NCBI GenBank assembly: GCA_012719445.1
Contig: JAAYAH010000190.1
Coordinates: forward strand, 1-64,000
Source: Actinomycetales bacterium
GTDB lineage: Bacteria; Actinomycetota; Actinomycetes; Actinomycetales; Kineosporiaceae
Direction of reading: 5' to 3'
Length of the DNA: 64,000 bases
Shown: positions 61,759 to 64,000 of the stretch, piece by piece
Layout of the letters: each line of letters begins with the position of its first letter
Position numbering within the stretch: position 1 is the stretch's first letter
Notes under the pieces: generated by a model
The model's input: the letters and a program-made list of their open reading frames with translations, nothing else
Told to the model about the DNA's origin: nothing
Databases searched by the model: none
Program-made: the position numbers and the translations under genes

Positions 61759-62904
61759 TCAGCTGAAGAGCCGCGATCCGCAGACCGGCCACGGATCGGC
61801 GCCGGACCGCTGGTAGAGCAGCTTCGCCCGGCTGGTCTGCTCGGCGGCCGATGCGGCCGAGGGCAGTCCGGTCCCGCCCACCGACTTCCAGGTGGACACG
61901 GAGAACTGGTAGAGGCCGTGGTAGAGACCGTTGGAGCTGACGATGGTCGGGTCACCACCGGACTCGCACTCGGCGAGAGCGGCCCAGTTGAGGCCGTCCC
62001 CGCCCGATCCCGAGGACGACGAGGACGACGACCGGGTGCCGACACCCAGGACGCGGGTCACCGGCTCGCGGACCACGGTGCTGGAGATCCTGGTGCGCCG
62101 GGTCTCCTCGCCGTCCGCCAGGACCACCCGGTAGGTGACCCTCCGGACGCCCGCGCGGCCCGGGGTGATCACCGTGGTGCTGCCCTCGGCGAGGCTACTC
62201 ATGGAGCGCCGGGTCGTGCCGTAGGCGATCGACTCGGTCTCGGTGACCTTGGTGAGCCGGATCCGGGTGACGGTCACCGTCAGGCCGTCGACGACGGGGG
62301 TCCGCGCGTCGACGGACAGTCGGTCCCGATCGCCGAGGCGGATCCCCCGCTCCTGGAGGAGCGCCCCGACGGTCGCCGACGTGGTGAGCACGGTCCGGGT
62401 GGTGCCGTCCGCCTCGATGTCGACCCGCCGGGGCTGGGTCAGGCTCAGGGACAGCCCCTCCCGACCGATGCTGGCCGACCGGGACACCGACATCCGGGCG
62501 CCCTCGGTGCGGATGCCGAGGACCATGAGCGCCCCGGCGACGGTGGTCTCCGTCGTCCAGTAGGTGCCGGTCCTGCCGTTGAGGGTGAGGGTGACCGGCC
62601 GCGCGAACCGGACGACGACCTTCGCGCCGTCCCGCAGCCGGGTGGAGGGAGCCGGCGCGACGAGGTCGCGTTCCCCGACCCGGATCCCCTCCTCGTCGAG
62701 GAGTTCCCCGACGGTCTCGTCGTCGACGGACACGTGGCGGGAGACCCCGTCCACGCTGAGGGTGACGCTCCCATCGTCACCAGGGAAGAGAGTCGCTCCC
62801 CCGCCGATGACGGCGGTGAGGACTGCGGCGTGCGCCGCGAACTGGCTGGTTCTTCCGGTGAGGAAACGGGGCACGATGCTCCAGACCTCGGTCTTCCCGG
62901 GCAC
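61759..62904 (-). CDS. Second resuscitation-promoting factor, RpfB type
   Basis: A paralogue (381 aa) of the rpf at 54073, with the same plan: N-terminal hydrophobic anchor (FAAHAAVLTAVIGGGATLF), three DUF348 domains, G5 domain, Ser-rich linker (SSSSSSSGSG) and Rpf domain with catalytic Glu in LAECESGGDP and [12 protein letters not shown]. The GTG at 62904 matches the paralogue start; the first 12 codons are nearly identical (EVWSIVPR). It is not part of the ksgA operon, which suggests separate control. Confidence 0.92.
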   Translation of the reverse strand: MPGKTEVWSIVPRFLTGRTSQFAAHAAVLTAVIGGGATLFPGDDGSVTLSVDGVSRHVSVDDETVGELLDEEGIRVGERDLVAPAPSTRLRDGAKVVVRFARPVTLTLNGRTGTYWTTETTVAGALMVLGIRTEGARMSVSRSASIGREGLSLSLTQPRRVDIEADGTTRTVLTTSATVGALLQERGIRLGDRDRLSVDARTPVVDGLTVTVTRIRLTKVTETESIAYGTTRRSMSSLAEGSTTVITPGRAGVRRVTYRVVLADGEETRRTRISSTVVREPVTRVLGVGTRSSSSSSSGSGGDGLNWAALAECESGGDPTIVSSNGLYHGLYQFSVSTWKSVGGTGLPSAASAAEQTSRAKLLYQRSGADPWPVCGSRLFS

Positions 62905-62983
62905 CGGACCCCGAGACCCGCACGCCGAGGTGCAGGCGGACGATCGCACGCTCTCGCGGCGATGCTGTCCCCCACGACACCCT

Positions 62984-63022
62984 GTGACGCCGGTCGACGC
63001 GGTCGTCGTCGACCGGCGTCAC
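62984..63022 (-). promoter_or_regulatory. 16-bp perfect stem-loop in the second rpf leader
   Basis: GTGACGCCGGTCGACG (62984-62999) pairs perfectly with 63007-63022, leaving a 7-nt loop, about 80 nt upstream of the rpf GTG. It lies in the 384-bp gap 62905-63288, which has no gene. The part 63120-63160 is AT-rich and may hold the promoter, so the stem would fall inside the leader RNA and could attenuate rpf. Confidence 0.6.
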
Positions 63023-63288
63023 CGGCCGGGCCGGCGTGCTGCTCTCGGGGCGCTCCGGCCCCGGCTGTCGACGGAAACGCTAGCGAGGACAGCGCGCCCG
63101 GCCAATCCAGCTTCACCGCCAGATAACAGTGATCTTGGTTTTTGCCGTTTTCGGCCGGGTTCCCGACGACCGTTCACCCAGGTGAGATCACCCCTCATGT
63201 GCCGTATGGGTGCCTTGTCGGAGCGACATTCCTCACATCGACGCCGCAGCGAGGGACGCCGGCCGAGGGGTCCTGACGCCCGCGGTGG

Positions 63289-64000
63289 TCAGCCGAGGCC
63301 GGGCAGGCCGCGCCGGATGGAACGCACGGCCTGGCCGATCCGGTGCTCGTTCTCGATGAGGGCGAAGCGCACGAAGCCGTCGCCGCCGGGGCCGAACCCG
63401 ATCCCCGGGGAGACGGCGACATCGCAGTCGGTCACCAGCTTCTTGGCGAACTCGATGGAGCCGAGGCTCCGGTAGGCCTCGGGGATCGGAACCCAGGCGA
63501 ACATGGTGCCCCGCGGCCTGGGGACGCTCCAGCCGATCCGGTCCAGCCCGTCGCACAGGGCGTTGCGCCGGGACTCGTAGATCGCGTTGACCTCCGCCGG
63601 GTACTCGGAGGCCTCGGTGAAGGTCACCGTCGCCGCGATCTGGACGGGCTGGAAGGTGCCGTAGTCGAGGTAGCTCTTCAGCTTCGTCAGCGCCCCGACC
63701 ACCTCGGCGTTGCCGAGCAGGAACGCCATCCGCCAGCCGGCCATGGAGAACGACTTCGTCATCGAGTAGAGCTCGACGGCGCAGTCCGTCGCCCCGTCGC
63801 ACTCCAGGATCGACGGCGGGCGCCAGCCGTCGAACGCGACGTCGGCGTAGGCGAAGTCGTGGACGACCACGACGTCCCGTTCCCTCGCCCAGTCGACCAG
63901 GCGCTGGAAGTCGGCCAGCTCGACGGTGGCCGTCGTCGGGTTGTGCGGGAACGAGCAGACCACGACGCGCGGCTTCGGCCAGCCGTACTCCCACGCCTCG
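63289..64000 (-). CDS. AlaC-like pyridoxal-phosphate aminotransferase (N-terminus cut by window end)
   Basis: The C-terminal 236 residues of a class I/II aminotransferase resembling E. coli AlaC (glutamate-pyruvate transaminase). VCSFPHNPTTATVELADFQR carries the conserved Asn-Pro. VVHDFAYADVAFDGW bears the Asp and Tyr near PLP, SMTKSFSMAGWRM the PLP-binding Lys, and SPGIGFGPGGDGFVRFALIE the C-terminal Arg. The frame is open to 64000, so the start is outside. The substrate is inferred by similarity. Confidence 0.88.
   Translation of the reverse strand, partial: EAWEYGWPKPRVVVCSFPHNPTTATVELADFQRLVDWARERDVVVVHDFAYADVAFDGWRPPSILECDGATDCAVELYSMTKSFSMAGWRMAFLLGNAEVVGALTKLKSYLDYGTFQPVQIAATVTFTEASEYPAEVNAIYESRRNALCDGLDRIGWSVPRPRGTMFAWVPIPEAYRSLGSIEFAKKLVTDCDVAVSPGIGFGPGGDGFVRFALIENEHRIGQAVRSIRRGLPGLG

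Overview
The window is very GC-rich, gene-dense DNA with many GTG starts. It has the actinobacterial housekeeping order metG, tatD, rpf, ksgA, ispE and glmU, prs, rplY, pth. In Mycobacterium the same genes lie in one neighbourhood (metS-tatD-rpfB-ksgA-ispE ... pth-rplY-prsA-glmU-TetR). Together with the family assignments this suggests a filamentous or mycolata-like actinobacterium, perhaps Pseudonocardiales. That placement is inference from gene order and composition.

Layout. The left edge (1-165) is the end of what looks like an ISL3-family insertion sequence. Next come an MFS exporter (466-2142) and a 1768-residue Ser/Thr kinase / AAA-type ATPase / GAF / GGDEF fusion (2377-7683). From about 7.9 to 43.3 kb lies a long cell-surface polysaccharide region. 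It holds a CDP-activated substituent cassette (two cytidylyltransferases around a CDP-alcohol phosphotransferase), a flippase, two GT4 glycosyltransferases, a WcaF-like acetyltransferase, GDP-fucose synthase, a nucleotide-sugar dehydrogenase, two epimerases, a Wzy-like polymerase, a Wzz-like chain-length protein, a WcaJ/CpsE-type initiating transferase and cysQ-cysD-cysN. Within it are three large exported proteins that share a DNRLRE/CBM96-like carbohydrate-binding domain: two paralogous beta-propeller/LamG/Fn3 proteins, one with an embedded SGNH hydrolase and the other frameshifted, and a GH71 alpha-1,3-glucanase. A GH3 beta-glucosidase, trmB and a mazEF toxin-antitoxin pair are interspersed.

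From 43.5 kb on the region is mostly core genome: pth, rplY, prs, a glmU that lacks most of its acetyltransferase domain, tRNA-Gln(UUG), an acyl desaturase with two tandem palindromes upstream, TetR and MarR regulators, an ABC-F protein, ispE, ksgA, rpf, tatD, metG, a HAD phosphatase, a secreted GH33 sialidase, a second rpf, and an AlaC-like aminotransferase cut by the window end.

How it may work together (inference): the locus appears to build a Wzx/Wzy-type exopolysaccharide from a WcaJ-primed lipid carrier. The polymer could contain fucose, galactose and uronic-acid sugars and be decorated by acetyl, CDP-derived phospho-alcohol and possibly sulfate groups. Exported lectin-like proteins and hydrolases would bind or trim it, and the kinase/diguanylate cyclase next to the locus is a plausible regulator. 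The most notable oddities are the frameshift at a CCGG repeat in one surface paralogue, the truncated GlmU, perfect in-frame minisatellites in polysaccharide genes, and two rpf paralogues with a conserved 5' block.
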